Positions 1 through 7,489 of a DNA stretch of 16,020 bases are shown one piece after another. Origin of the DNA: JAFGTP01 sp964472715 (GTDB taxonomy: Bacteria; Fidelibacterota; UBA2242; JAFGTP01); contig CAYYMT010000087.1 in NCBI GenBank assembly GCA_964472715.1, positions 1 to 16,020 on the forward strand, given 5' to 3'. The stretch's first letter is position 1; each line of letters opens with the position of its first letter. The notes under the pieces were generated by a model, which was not told the origin of the DNA, made no database searches, and was given only the letters and a program-made list of their open reading frames with translations. The position numbers and the translations under genes are program-made.

Positions 1-122
1 GCCAGAGGCAGTTCAGCGATTTCATCCAGAAAAATGATTCCCTTGTCCAGTTCAGTCGCTTTGTTTCCCGAATTATTCGTAACCATTTTGTTTTTTAGAA
101 TATTTGCTTCATTGTTTCTCAT
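1..122 (-). CDS. Partial AAA+ (sigma-54 activator-like) gene, N-terminus only, no Walker A
   Basis: The reverse strand reads from an ATG at 122 to the window edge without a stop (about 40 residues). The visible end, KGIIFLDEIAELPLA, matches the Walker B region of bacterial enhancer-binding AAA+ domains (typically GGTLFLDEIGELPL). In that family Walker A (GESGTGKE) lies roughly 60-70 residues before Walker B and a response-regulator or sensor domain often precedes it. Here only about 29 residues precede Walker B, and an in-frame TAA lies two codons upstream of the ATG, so no Walker A can be encoded in this frame. An AAGGA sequence about 10 nt before the ATG and a promoter-like sequence at 162-189 suggest that it may still be expressed. 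It is either the remnant of a broken activator or an unusual short protein. The remainder lies outside the window, so the type of AAA+ protein is inferred from one motif. Confidence 0.55.
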   Translation of the reverse strand, partial: MRNNEANILKNKMVTNNSGNKATELDKGIIFLDEIAELPL

Positions 123-161
123 TATCTTTTATCCTTTATCAAGATTTCAGTATTTTATTGT

Positions 162-189
162 ATTTTATCATTATCAATAATCTTGCCAA
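162..189 (-). promoter_or_regulatory. Candidate sigma-70-type promoter for the partial AAA+ gene
   Basis: On the minus strand TTGGCA (189-184) and TAAAAT (167-162) are separated by 16 nt. Each matches five of six bases of the housekeeping consensus. The predicted start would be near 155, giving a leader of about 30 nt before the ATG at 122. This is a pattern match in AT-rich DNA. Confidence 0.35.
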
Positions 190-418
190 ATTTTTTTTTA
201 AAATGTTGATTATTCCCAGATAGCCGAAGAAAAGTGACACTTTCTTTTTGCGGAATAAATAGTTCTCCTCATAAAATGAACCGGATTACCAAAATTTAAT
301 AAAAAAGGAGAGACACTCTTTATCCAATAGTTTAACTTTAGCAAAATTGCAATAATTTCTTTTTTAATTTTCTAAATAGTAAATTTTTTCCCGGTATTTT
401 CATCAATTTTATACAATT

Positions 419-446
419 TTGCCACATTCTGAGAAAAATCTATAAA
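419..446 (+). promoter_or_regulatory. Candidate promoter for the exoribonuclease/ECF/barrel genes
   Basis: TTGCCA (419-424) and TATAAA (441-446) are separated by 16 nt, each matching five of six bases of the housekeeping consensus. This would start transcription near 453, about 70 nt before the ATG at 525. The 16-nt spacing matches that of the divergent candidate at 162-189. Confidence 0.35.
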
Positions 447-524
447 TACCTCGACTTCCTCAGATAGGTTTTGTATTTTTTCTATTCATAACTAAATTTC
501 GCTGGAACTTAATAATGGAGAAAT

Positions 525-1484
525 ATGAGTAAAATTTTTATAAAGGATCTGAAAGCCGAGACAAAGTTAAAAAGTTTTTTTGGTGTCGCTTCCAAATCAG
601 TGCGCAAAACCAAGGACGGAAAAACTTACCTGGATATTGATCTGATTGATCAAAGCGGTCGTATCAATGCCAAAATGTGGAGCAATGCCGATGATTATAA
701 AACTAAATTTGAAGAAGGCGATTCGGTCGCTGTTGAAGGAACCGTGATCCTGTTTTCAAATAAACTTCAGGTGAAAGTCTTTAAAATCAGAAAAGTCAAT
801 GATGACGATGAAAAGTATGGGTATAATCCCCGGGATATTATTCCCACCACACTAAAAAATATTGATACCATGTGGGAGGATATCCATTTGCAAATAGAGT
901 CCATTACAAACGGTTATCTGAAAAAAGTTTTACTGAATATTATGGCCAAGTATGAAATGGAAATAAAAACCCATCCGGCGGCAATGAAATTACATCACGC
1001 TTTTCGCGGCGGTTTGCTGGAACATACCCATAATATGCTGCAACTGGCCGACTATGTTTGCCGTGTTTATCCGGAAGCGGACCGCGACCTGGTGGTTTCC
1101 GGAGTGCTTCTGCATGATATTGGCAAATTGCGAGAACTGGAACCGGGTGTTAATATCAATTATACTGATATTGGTAATTTTGTCGGGCACCTGGTGATTG
1201 GGCGTGATATTTTTCTGGAAGAAGTTCGTGAAATTCCGGATTTTCCGGAAGATATTCGTGTCAAAATGGAACATATCATCCTGGCGCACCAGGGAAAACT
1301 GGAATGGGCCAGCCCCCGCGAACCCAAAATTTTAGAGGCCATGCTGGTTTACCATATCGATGAAATTGATACGCGGGTGGCGCAGTATAAAAAAGCAATT
1401 GAAGATGATGAATCGGAAGGCAACTGGACCGATAAACGGAATTATTTTTCCAGAATTCTATATAAAGGTGACAAATACAGCTGA
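525..1484 (+). CDS. YhaM-like 3'-5' exoribonuclease (OB-fold + HD domain)
   Basis: This 319-residue protein has the two-domain layout of the YhaM/CBF1 family. An N-terminal nucleic-acid-binding OB-fold (about residues 5-95) contains the segment DQSGRINAKMW. A C-terminal HD phosphohydrolase domain (about 150-300) shows H167 in LLEHTHN, the H197-D198 pair in LLHDIGKL, H222, H250 and H255, and D279 in YHIDEID. These are the expected metal ligands, so it should be a cytoplasmic metal-dependent 3'-5' exonuclease trimming RNA (some members also act on DNA). Length is normal for the family (about 310-320). The start follows GGAG by 6 nt. The stop overlaps the next ATG by one base (TGATG), implying translational coupling to the ECF gene. 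Nothing suggests a defect. Confidence 0.9.
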   Translation: MSKIFIKDLKAETKLKSFFGVASKSVRKTKDGKTYLDIDLIDQSGRINAKMWSNADDYKTKFEEGDSVAVEGTVILFSNKLQVKVFKIRKVNDDDEKYGYNPRDIIPTTLKNIDTMWEDIHLQIESITNGYLKKVLLNIMAKYEMEIKTHPAAMKLHHAFRGGLLEHTHNMLQLADYVCRVYPEADRDLVVSGVLLHDIGKLRELEPGVNINYTDIGNFVGHLVIGRDIFLEEVREIPDFPEDIRVKMEHIILAHQGKLEWASPREPKILEAMLVYHIDEIDTRVAQYKKAIEDDESEGNWTDKRNYFSRILYKGDKYS

Positions 1485-2038
1485 TGAATGTAAAAATCAG
1501 AAAGATCAGTTATACCGGCATATTTATCGCGCTGATCATGGCAATTGGCTATTCCCTGGCATATGTTCCAAATCTTGAATTGGTGACATTGTTGATCTTT
1601 CTGTCAGGATATTTTATGGGAGTGAAATATGGACTAGTCATTGGGATTGTTGGTGAATTTTTATTTTCTGTCTTAAATCCCATGGGCTCAGGCTTGTTAT
1701 TTCCACCCATGTTAATTGCCCAAATAATTGCCATGGGACTTACCGGTACCATCGGCGGTTTGCTGGGAAATATTTTCAGGCCATACCCGTTTAAAAAATA
1801 TATGGTACTGATTTTTGCCGGAACCGGTCTGGTGGTCACTTTATTTTATGATCTTTTTGTCAGTCTTGCCTATCCCATTGCATCCGGTTTCGATATGAAG
1901 CAAACTGTTGGCATTGTGCTTTCCGGAATCCTGTTTTCGATCATTCACATAGTGATGAATACCTTGATATTTGCAACCCTTTTGCCGGTAATTGTCATTC
2001 GAATCAATAAAAGCGGTATTTTTCGTGGAATTAAGTAA
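1484..2038 (+). CDS. ECF transporter S component family membrane protein, substrate unknown
   Basis: This is a 184-residue very hydrophobic protein with about six membrane segments (roughly 10-28, 31-47, 50-65, 73-96, 106-130, 143-172). The sequence LVTLLIFLSGYFMG (33-46), followed by the G-rich VIGIVGEFLFSVLNPMG and PPMLIAQIIAMGLTGTIGGLLG, is characteristic of energy-coupling-factor S components. These are the vitamin- or metal-binding subunits that borrow shared EcfA/EcfT energizing proteins. No ATPase or EcfT gene lies nearby, consistent with a group II system using a shared module encoded elsewhere. The substrate cannot be read from the sequence and I see no riboswitch upstream. The start overlaps the exoribonuclease stop by one base. 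Its own 3' end overlaps the barrel gene. Confidence 0.78.
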   Translation: MNVKIRKISYTGIFIALIMAIGYSLAYVPNLELVTLLIFLSGYFMGVKYGLVIGIVGEFLFSVLNPMGSGLLFPPMLIAQIIAMGLTGTIGGLLGNIFRPYPFKKYMVLIFAGTGLVVTLFYDLFVSLAYPIASGFDMKQTVGIVLSGILFSIIHIVMNTLIFATLLPVIVIRINKSGIFRGIK

Positions 2039-3770
2039 AAAAATAATAATACTGATCTCACTCTTCTTGACAATTGGATTGGCTGGTAATGACTCCACAT
2101 CTGTTATGGAAGTTGATATCTTAAATTTTCAGGAATTTATACAGCACAGCGATTACACCTTGCTGCCGGTACAAAATTTTGCCTTCTCCGGCGCTGTTTC
2201 CAACTCCGGATTACCGGCTTTTGTACTGAATTATAAATATAACGGCCAAAGTAATCGGGATCCACTTTTTGGCAATGTCCCATTAGCCTGGCAAAACCCA
2301 AGATATATGAATCTGAAAATTGATTTCAATGACAATCAAATCAATCAACTTCCGGCCTATCATGATAATAAGACTCTATATTCACGGTTTGACTGGTACC
2401 GGGGAGATTACAATTTTGGAAATTTTGGTGCAATGATCGCCGGCAGAATTGATGATGATTATCTTTTTTCCTTCTATGGAGAAAATTTTAATTATAGCGG
2501 CTGGCATGGTACTTACACGCCAAATCCCGGAAAAGCCGATCAGTCCGTCTATCAAAATTTCGCCCTCGATATAAAAAAAATTGCTGCTGATTACGAAATT
2601 GAGGGTGGCTTTAATTATAAAAAATTTGCAACCGGGTTAGCAGGTTTTAATATTACACCGGTAGGGGATGATAATTATCCGATACCCTTTTTCGGTGGAC
2701 ACAAGAAACGTCATAAAAAACAGATGTATCTGCAATTTGCCCGGGAAGATTCCACGGGAAGTTTGAAAATTGGCGGACAGGTTGCAAATTATGATTACGG
2801 TCACTATCCCACTGACAAGGTCAACTGGTTTTCAGGCCAGGGGAATACCAAGTCTATAAGCGGTCTAAAGGAAAAAAATCTGTCCAATGACACGCTCTCC
2901 CTATCTCTGAAATATGATTACAATGGGATTTATTTGCAGGAACATAATGAAGTGAATACCCATGTTTATGAATTGGCAATCGGGAATCGGGGCAATCGGT
3001 TTCGGACTGACTATACAGTCAGACTTGGCCTGAAAAATAATCGTCCTCAGTTTAAAATGGAGATTGGGAAAAGTCTGTTTAAATTTTTACAAACCGGAGT
3101 TACGGTTGATTATAATCATTTTCTATATCCGGCCCTTTATGCAATATTTCCCGGGAATGAAAACTCGCCGATATCATCGAATGATTTGTTTTACAATAAT
3201 CAGAATTCGGTATTTGTCCGCTTACAAAACAGGTATTTTAAAATGACAACAGCGATTGATCAAATTAATTCCGAATTTTACAGGCCTGCTCAAAACACTT
3301 TGGCTGACACCACAGTTGGATACGACCGGATTCAGATGCGGGATATCTTTTTAAAAACTCAACTTCAATTTCAATTCAAAACCGGTACGGATATTTATGC
3401 AAAACTTTATTATTCACCCACATTAACTGAAAATGAGTTTTACAATTTTCATTGTTACGGAGCGATTCAACAGAAATTGAGCCTTTTTCACGGCAATTTA
3501 AATCTCTACGTCAGGGCATCGGCCGGATATTATCATGGGGGAGATGGATTGGCCTGGATGAATGAATTGCAGACAGTCGGCATTGTCGGGCAAAATTATT
3601 ATACCAATGAACCACTGTTCTTTTCCGGAAAAGCCGGATTCAGAGTCGGTTCCCTGCATATTTTTTATCAGATCAATAATATCGAGGGCCGGGATTATTC
3701 ACTGATGCCGGGTATGCCGCTGCAAAGCCGACTGAAAATTCTCGGCGTTGAGTGGTATTTCCTGAATTAA
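2025..3770 (+). CDS. Outer-membrane beta-barrel protein (porin-like), function unknown
   Basis: I place the start at GTG 2025 (581 residues) rather than the longer TTG at 1992. The GTG start yields a clean signal peptide, ELSKKIIILISLFLTIGLAG, with cleavage likely after AG. It overlaps the ECF gene by 14 nt. The mature protein is rich in alternating polar/aromatic stretches typical of amphipathic beta strands and has no TonB plug domain. It ends in LQSRLKILGVEWYFLN, a final strand with aromatic residues as in barrels handled by the BAM machinery. Many tyrosines, glycines and asparagines and few cysteines also fit a barrel. Together with the S component upstream, it could be the outer-membrane route for the same small substrate, but that is inference. 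I do not recognise a named family. Confidence 0.75.
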   Translation: MELSKKIIILISLFLTIGLAGNDSTSVMEVDILNFQEFIQHSDYTLLPVQNFAFSGAVSNSGLPAFVLNYKYNGQSNRDPLFGNVPLAWQNPRYMNLKIDFNDNQINQLPAYHDNKTLYSRFDWYRGDYNFGNFGAMIAGRIDDDYLFSFYGENFNYSGWHGTYTPNPGKADQSVYQNFALDIKKIAADYEIEGGFNYKKFATGLAGFNITPVGDDNYPIPFFGGHKKRHKKQMYLQFAREDSTGSLKIGGQVANYDYGHYPTDKVNWFSGQGNTKSISGLKEKNLSNDTLSLSLKYDYNGIYLQEHNEVNTHVYELAIGNRGNRFRTDYTVRLGLKNNRPQFKMEIGKSLFKFLQTGVTVDYNHFLYPALYAIFPGNENSPISSNDLFYNNQNSVFVRLQNRYFKMTTAIDQINSEFYRPAQNTLADTTVGYDRIQMRDIFLKTQLQFQFKTGTDIYAKLYYSPTLTENEFYNFHCYGAIQQKLSLFHGNLNLYVRASAGYYHGGDGLAWMNELQTVGIVGQNYYTNEPLFFSGKAGFRVGSLHIFYQINNIEGRDYSLMPGMPLQSRLKILGVEWYFLN

Positions 3771-3928
3771 AAAACTATTATTTGGAAAATTAATGGAATA
3801 TCCGGTTTTTGAGGGAAGGAAACGTATTGGCGGATTGTAAGCATTATTCATATTTTAGATATACAGGATTAATAATGCCAAAAGAGCAGGAGATATCTGT
3901 CAATTCCATAATTTAATATATTTCATAT

Positions 3929-4009
3929 AATCCCGAAGGGATTAAACAAAAATAACCATGGGTGCCAGCCCATGAAAAAAAACAAACATTATAGAACTCT
4001 GAAAGAGTT
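3929..4009. repeat. Solitary three-hairpin element (minus-orientation type)
   Basis: Three hairpins occur in order. First is AATCCC-GAA-GGGATT (3929-3943). Second, after AAACAAAAATAAC, is CATGGGTGCCAGCCCATG (3957-3974). Third, after a poly-A spacer, is AACTCT-GAA-AGAGTT (3995-4009). Order, spacing and the AATAAC and AAAAAA spacers match the triplets at 9918-10003 and 11461-11543, but both outer stems differ. This copy lies about 6 kb from the transposase and fits a mobilised or ancient repeat unit. Confidence 0.8.
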
Positions 4010-4083
4010 TAACAGTTTAAAGAATTACCCACTATAAATTATATAGGGTCCATATTTTTATGAATAATGCCTGATCCCAGGAA

Positions 4084-4102
4084 GAACCAACATGGTTGGT
4101 TC
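4084..4102 (-). terminator. Perfect 8-bp hairpin after the HD hydrolase gene, possible terminator
   Basis: GAACCAAC (4084-4091) and GTTGGTTC (4095-4102) are perfect complements around a three-base loop, 12 nt past the end of the HD gene. Only a weak pyrimidine stretch (TTCC) follows on the minus strand, so intrinsic termination is uncertain. The triloop form resembles the nearby repeat hairpins, but the flanks do not match them. Confidence 0.35.
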
Positions 4103-4114
4103 ACTCCATATGTA

Positions 4115-4690
4115 TTACTGCGGATTCCCCTCTAAGTCCAATTCTTTTGCCACAGTGCGCAGTGCTTCGATGACCCGCTGAATATGTTCGGTTTGGTCAA
4201 CGCCTAATTCTTCAATGCCTTTGTGGATATCTTCGCGGCTGACGCCTTTGGAAAAGGATTTGGCTTTGAATTTTTTCTTTACTGATTTGGGTTTGACATC
4301 ATGAATGCTTTTAGACGGGCGTACCAGGGCAACAGCCATAATGAAACCGGCCAGTTCATCCACGGCAAAGAGAGTTTTTGCCAGCAAGGACTCCCTGGAA
4401 ACACCAGTGTAATCGGCATGACCCATAACAGCAGTGGTGATCTCTTCCGGCCAACCTTCGGCTTTGAGTATTTCATTGCCTTTGTAGGGGTGCTCTTCGG
4501 CGCTGGGAAATCGTTCGTAGTCAAAATCGTGGATCAGACCGGTGGCCGCCCACAACTCTTCATCTTCGCCATAAAATTTCGCGTATTCCCGCATCGCCGC
4601 TTCCACTGCCAGGGCGTGTTTGATCAGGCTGGGTTCTTTGGTGTATTTGTTAAGTAATTGCCATGCATCTTCACGTGTTTTATGTGCCAT
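4115..4690 (-). CDS. HD-superfamily hydrolase (HDIG-type, COG2316-like)
   Basis: This 191-residue cytoplasmic protein carries a compact HD domain. H25 lies in KHALAVE, the H54-D55 pair in GLIHDFDYERFP, H67 in EEHPYKGNEIL, H91 in VMGHADYTG and D111 in AVDELAGFI. This full ligand set supports a metal-dependent phosphohydrolase or nucleotidase, and the pattern matches the small predicted HD hydrolases grouped as COG2316. The substrate is unknown. The C-terminal third (KPKSVKKKFKAKSFSKGVSRE) is basic. The start is supported by a strong AAGGAGG 5 nt upstream. It lies alone on the minus strand, 43 nt downstream of the toxin gene, and converges with the barrel gene. Confidence 0.85.
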   Translation of the reverse strand: MAHKTREDAWQLLNKYTKEPSLIKHALAVEAAMREYAKFYGEDEELWAATGLIHDFDYERFPSAEEHPYKGNEILKAEGWPEEITTAVMGHADYTGVSRESLLAKTLFAVDELAGFIMAVALVRPSKSIHDVKPKSVKKKFKAKSFSKGVSREDIHKGIEELGVDQTEHIQRVIEALRTVAKELDLEGNPQ

Positions 4691-4733
4691 AGTTTCCTCC
4701 TTGGTTTATGGAATATAATTTTTTAAAAGAAGA

Positions 4734-5039
4734 TCAATTGCTCCTGATTATATAATTATTTAGTTTATCAGGATCCTGGTATTCATTCCAAATTAATAGT
4801 ATCAAAATCCTATCAGATAAAAGTTTTATTATTAAACTATTATGGTTATCAATTTTAGCTTTACGAAAATTACTACCTCTAATAGCGACTGAAAATTTTG
4901 GGAATATTTGTAAAATATCTATTATCTCATATAGTCGCCTAACGAAATGATTTATTTCATTTGCTGACCAATTATTTTCTAAAAAAGAAATTGTGTTTTC
5001 AAGGGAATTTACTGCAGTTGGTGTCCACTGAATCTGCAA
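4734..5039 (-). CDS. RelE/ParE-family toxin of a type II toxin-antitoxin pair
   Basis: This 101-residue basic protein begins QIQWTPTAVNSLENTISFLE, the typical ParE/RelE opening (first strand, WTP/WSP motif, then a helix). It continues with RRLYEIIDILQIFPKFSVAIRG and FRKAKIDNHNSLIIKLLSDRILILLIW, matching the family's later strands. Members either cleave ribosome-bound mRNA or poison gyrase; the sequence does not say which. The start is a TTG at 5039, as no ATG fits. It follows the antitoxin stop after one codon in the same frame (TAA-TTC-TTG). There is no clear Shine-Dalgarno sequence, so translation probably depends on reinitiation after the antitoxin. The gene looks intact. Confidence 0.8.
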   Translation of the reverse strand: MQIQWTPTAVNSLENTISFLENNWSANEINHFVRRLYEIIDILQIFPKFSVAIRGSNFRKAKIDNHNSLIIKLLSDRILILLIWNEYQDPDKLNNYIIRSN

Positions 5040-5042
5040 GAA

Positions 5043-5267
5043 TTAAAACCGATTGTTTAGTTTTTCAATTACGGTTTCATGGGATATTAAATGACCATCA
5101 GTTATCTCATCTTCAGATTGTAGTATAAGTTTTTGGATATTTAAAGGGATTGAAGACCAATCTGTATGACTCTGTTTTTTTATATTTTCAATCTCTTTAA
5201 TTATAAGAGGATTATCCAAATTTTTAATCCATTCAATTAATTTTTCTTTTGTTGATTCAATATTCAT
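5043..5267 (-). CDS. Antitoxin partner of the RelE/ParE toxin
   Basis: This 74-residue acidic and helical protein lies directly upstream of the toxin, as expected for antitoxin-first type II modules. The C-terminus, DGHLISHETVIEKLNNRF, resembles the SHEEVM-type ending of many small antitoxins paired with ParE/RelE toxins, where this region wraps around the toxin. No obvious DNA-binding domain is visible in the first 40 residues. An AGAAGGA sequence precedes the ATG, and a promoter-like sequence lies at 5291-5319. Antitoxins of this kind often autoregulate the operon together with the toxin, but no operator palindrome stands out. Confidence 0.72.
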   Translation of the reverse strand: MNIESTKEKLIEWIKNLDNPLIIKEIENIKKQSHTDWSSIPLNIQKLILQSEDEITDGHLISHETVIEKLNNRF

Positions 5268-5290
5268 TTTATTTCCTTCTTAGTTAATAA

Positions 5291-5319
5291 AATATACTCA
5301 AATTCATGACAAGTTACAA
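5291..5319 (-). promoter_or_regulatory. Candidate promoter of the toxin-antitoxin pair
   Basis: On the minus strand TTGTAA (5319-5314) and TATATT (5296-5291) are separated by 17 nt, placing the start about 20 nt before the antitoxin ATG at 5267. The -35 box matches four of six consensus bases and the -10 five of six. Confidence 0.35.
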
Positions 5320-5456
5320 AAGAGCTTTTATATTGTTTTTTATGTTATTAATAATTGAATGGTAATTTGCTGAAATTTTTTTCATATTGCGAATGTTCGA
5401 CAGACCTTCGCAATGGTGATATTAATAGGCAATCCCGGTTAAAAGTTTATAAACAT

Positions 5457-5556
5457 NNNNNNNNNNNNNNNNNNNNNNNNNNNNNNNNNNNNNNNNNNNN
5501 NNNNNNNNNNNNNNNNNNNNNNNNNNNNNNNNNNNNNNNNNNNNNNNNNNNNNNNN
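5457..5556. other. Scaffold gap of 100 N
   Basis: Exactly 100 undetermined bases, the usual placeholder for a gap of unknown size. It removes the 3' end of the deacetylase gene, so distances and reading frame across this point should not be trusted. Confidence 0.98.
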
Positions 5557-6356
5557 CCCTGGAGAATGAGTTCCAGTTTAGCGATATATTCTTTTGTTCT
5601 GATCAGTTTAAAGGAACGGATAGTGCCTTCCAGTTTGGCAAAATCCGGGACAATATTACGGACTTTTCCCGCTTCCACTCTGCCGATACCGTAAATAATG
5701 GGATGAATGTAATCTTGTGGAATTTTTTCCACCTGATCCATAAAAGTGCGCAATGCGTGGAGTGCGTTCCGGCCATTTTGTGGAAAGGCCACATGAGCGG
5801 AATTTCCGTAAAATTCTACATCCAATTCATAGGATGAGGCAAATAGGGTGGCGTCATTGCTAGATACTGTTCCTTTTTCAATATCATCATTGACATGTAG
5901 CGCAAACACTTTTTCAATATTATAATCGTCGAGAACTCTGGTAGCCAACAGCATTTCCGCACCGCCCACAGCTTCCTCAGCCGGCTGGAAAAGGAACAGA
6001 AAATTTTGCTGCGGTTTGGATTGCATGACATCTAATAAATAACCATAGAGAATAGCAGTGTGCACATCATGGCCACAGGCGTGCATGTTCTTGTTTTTCG
6101 AGGCATATTGCCAGCCGGTTTGTTCGACCATTGGCAAGGCATCAATATCTGCTCTGAGCATTGTGTATGAACCTGAATGGTACTTATATTCCACCAATAA
6201 ACCAGTCTTCAACGGATGATGAATAATAATATCACAATTATTTTTTTCCGCAGCCTGGCAGATCGCTTTTTTTAATATTTTTGTTGTTTCAAATTCCTGC
6301 AACGCCAATTCAGGATATTGATGAATCTTGTGTCGCATTTCAACAGGTGAGATCAT
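5557..6356 (-). CDS. dapL: N-acetyldiaminopimelate deacetylase (M20 family), 3' end lost in gap
   Basis: The visible 266 residues are an M20/M40 amidohydrolase. Motifs include RHKIHQYPEL (8-17), LRADIDALPM (67-76), MHACGHDVHTA (91-101; metal ligands C94, H96), QPAEEAVGGAEMLL (E127/E128), LHV (H154) and NSAHVAFPQNGRNA (185-198, dimerisation-domain start). Related acyl-amino-acid deacetylases share these, but its place at the end of the dapH-lysC-aminotransferase series points to N-acetyl-LL-diaminopimelate, the substrate of Bacillus DapL/YkuR. It starts inside the aminotransferase stop (ATGA, 4-nt overlap). The family is about 370-390 residues, so roughly 110 are missing. After the gap one frame stops at 5439 (MFINF) and another reads VYKLLTGIAY and stops at 5422. 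Either could be the true end. The alternative meaning of dapL (LL-DAP aminotransferase) does not apply. Confidence 0.85.
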
Positions 6357-7489
6357 ATAGTTTCTCCGATTTTTTTTACAATTGTCTTAATTTCATCAAA
6401 ACTTATATTAAGTGCCGGTAAAAGTCGAATGATTTTTCCATTTATTACGTTTAGCAACAGTTTGTGCTCAAAAGCGCGCTTGCGTAATTGATCGTCTTTC
6501 TGCTCCAGTTCAATGGCCAGCATCAGTCCTTTGCCGCGGATATCCATTATTTTATCACTGTTGAGAGCCTTAATTTGCTGAATAAAATAAGCGCTTTTCT
6601 TGTTAATATCCGAAAGCATTTCCTGAATATTATCCACAATGTAGCGTGCGCCGGCCAGGGAAACCGGATTTGGCGCAAAAGTGGAGCCGTGTTCACCGGG
6701 TTTGAGAATGTCAGCATAATTTTCCATAAACAATATGGCGCCCAGGGGAAGACCGCCGCCTAATGATTTTGCCACGGTGATCAGATCCGGCTGCAGTCCG
6801 AAATGCTGATAGGAAAACATTTTACCCGACCGCCCCAATCCGGCCTGAATTTCATCACAGACCAGTGTGAAATTATATTTTTCATGGAGTTGATTGATCG
6901 TAGCCGCGAATTCATCGGTTAGCGGAACAACGCCACCTGAACCCTGAATCGCCTCAACGAAGATTCCTGCAATTTTTTTATGATTTTTTGTGATGTAATT
7001 CCGCAATGCATCAGGCTCATTAAAGGGAAGTTTGACTGTTTGTTGCAGCAATGGATTGAAGCAATCACGAATTTTTGGAAAACCGGTAACAGAAAGGGTT
7101 CCGGTGGTTCGGCCGTGAAAGCCTTTATCAAAAAAGATAATCCGGCATTTTTCATGGTCTGATATTTTGCGAATAGTTTTCAGCACCGCTTCATTGGCTT
7201 CAGTACCGGAATTGGAATAGAATACTTTTCCTTGGCGACCGGTAAAAGCAATCAACTTTTTCGCCACATATTCCGCATCTTTGTCGAGGAAAAAATTGGA
7301 GAGATGAGCATATCGCTCCAGTTTATTGATAAAGACCTGCTTGAGGTTTTTATCAGAATGACCGAGCGATAACACGCCAATACCGCTGAAAGTATCCAGG
7401 TATTCATCGCCATCAGTTGTATAAATGTGAATACCTTCGGCACGGTCGACATCCATTTCAAAATGGTCATATAGTTTTAATAAACTCAT
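6353..7489 (-). CDS. Class III PLP aminotransferase (acetylornithine/N-acetyl-LL-DAP aminotransferase)
   Basis: This 378-residue enzyme is an ArgD-type fold-I aminotransferase. SNSGTEANEA (92-101) binds the PLP phosphate, HGRTTGTLS (125-133) is the family signature, CDEIQAGLGRSG (211-222) holds D212 that contacts the pyridine nitrogen, and K241 in VAKSLGGGLPLGA forms the Schiff base. ArgD-like enzymes transaminate N-acetylornithine and often also diaminopimelate precursors, as shown for E. coli ArgD/DapC. Between lysC and the acetyl-DAP deacetylase it most likely makes N-acetyl-LL-2,6-diaminopimelate, with possible double duty in arginine synthesis. It overlaps lysC by 4 nt (ATGA) and dapL by 4 nt, a tight translational unit. 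The usual Bacillus enzyme for this step (PatA) is a class I aminotransferase, so this is a different solution. Confidence 0.88.
   Translation of the reverse strand: MSLLKLYDHFEMDVDRAEGIHIYTTDGDEYLDTFSGIGVLSLGHSDKNLKQVFINKLERYAHLSNFFLDKDAEYVAKKLIAFTGRQGKVFYSNSGTEANEAVLKTIRKISDHEKCRIIFFDKGFHGRTTGTLSVTGFPKIRDCFNPLLQQTVKLPFNEPDALRNYITKNHKKIAGIFVEAIQGSGGVVPLTDEFAATINQLHEKYNFTLVCDEIQAGLGRSGKMFSYQHFGLQPDLITVAKSLGGGLPLGAILFMENYADILKPGEHGSTFAPNPVSLAGARYIVDNIQEMLSDINKKSAYFIQQIKALNSDKIMDIRGKGLMLAIELEQKDDQLRKRAFEHKLLLNVINGKIIRLLPALNISFDEIKTIVKKIGETI

Larger units (their letters stand above)
123..524. other. Divergent AT-rich intergenic region
   Basis: About 400 nt separate the minus-strand AAA+ fragment from the plus-strand exoribonuclease gene. 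I see a promoter-like sequence for each flanking gene (162-189 and 419-446) and several A/T runs. No credible small ORF, RNA gene or hairpin-repeat copy is visible. A weak stem around 228-250 followed by Ts has too small a loop to be called a terminator. Confidence 0.5.
3771..4114. other. Convergent intergenic region with a solitary hairpin triplet
   Basis: These 344 nt lie between the barrel gene (plus) and the HD hydrolase (minus), which converge here. The region holds the hairpin triplet at 3929-4009 and a separate perfect stem at 4084-4102. The rest (3771-3928 and 4010-4083) is AT-rich with no ORF or clear terminator. Confidence 0.6.

Noticed and set aside
228..250. Intrinsic terminator (stem plus T-run) upstream of the exoribonuclease
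   Set aside because: The stem would leave a one-base loop and needs a bulge; there is no plus-strand gene upstream to terminate.
5386..5414. Perfect 8-bp stem ATTGCGAA/TTCGCAAT as terminator of the lysine operon
   Set aside because: The T-run is on the wrong side for either strand, the loop is 13 nt, and the adjacent scaffold gap makes its relation to dapL uncertain.
5355..5837. 160-codon plus-strand ORF spanning the N gap
   Set aside because: It is antisense to the M20 deacetylase and stays open only through undetermined bases.
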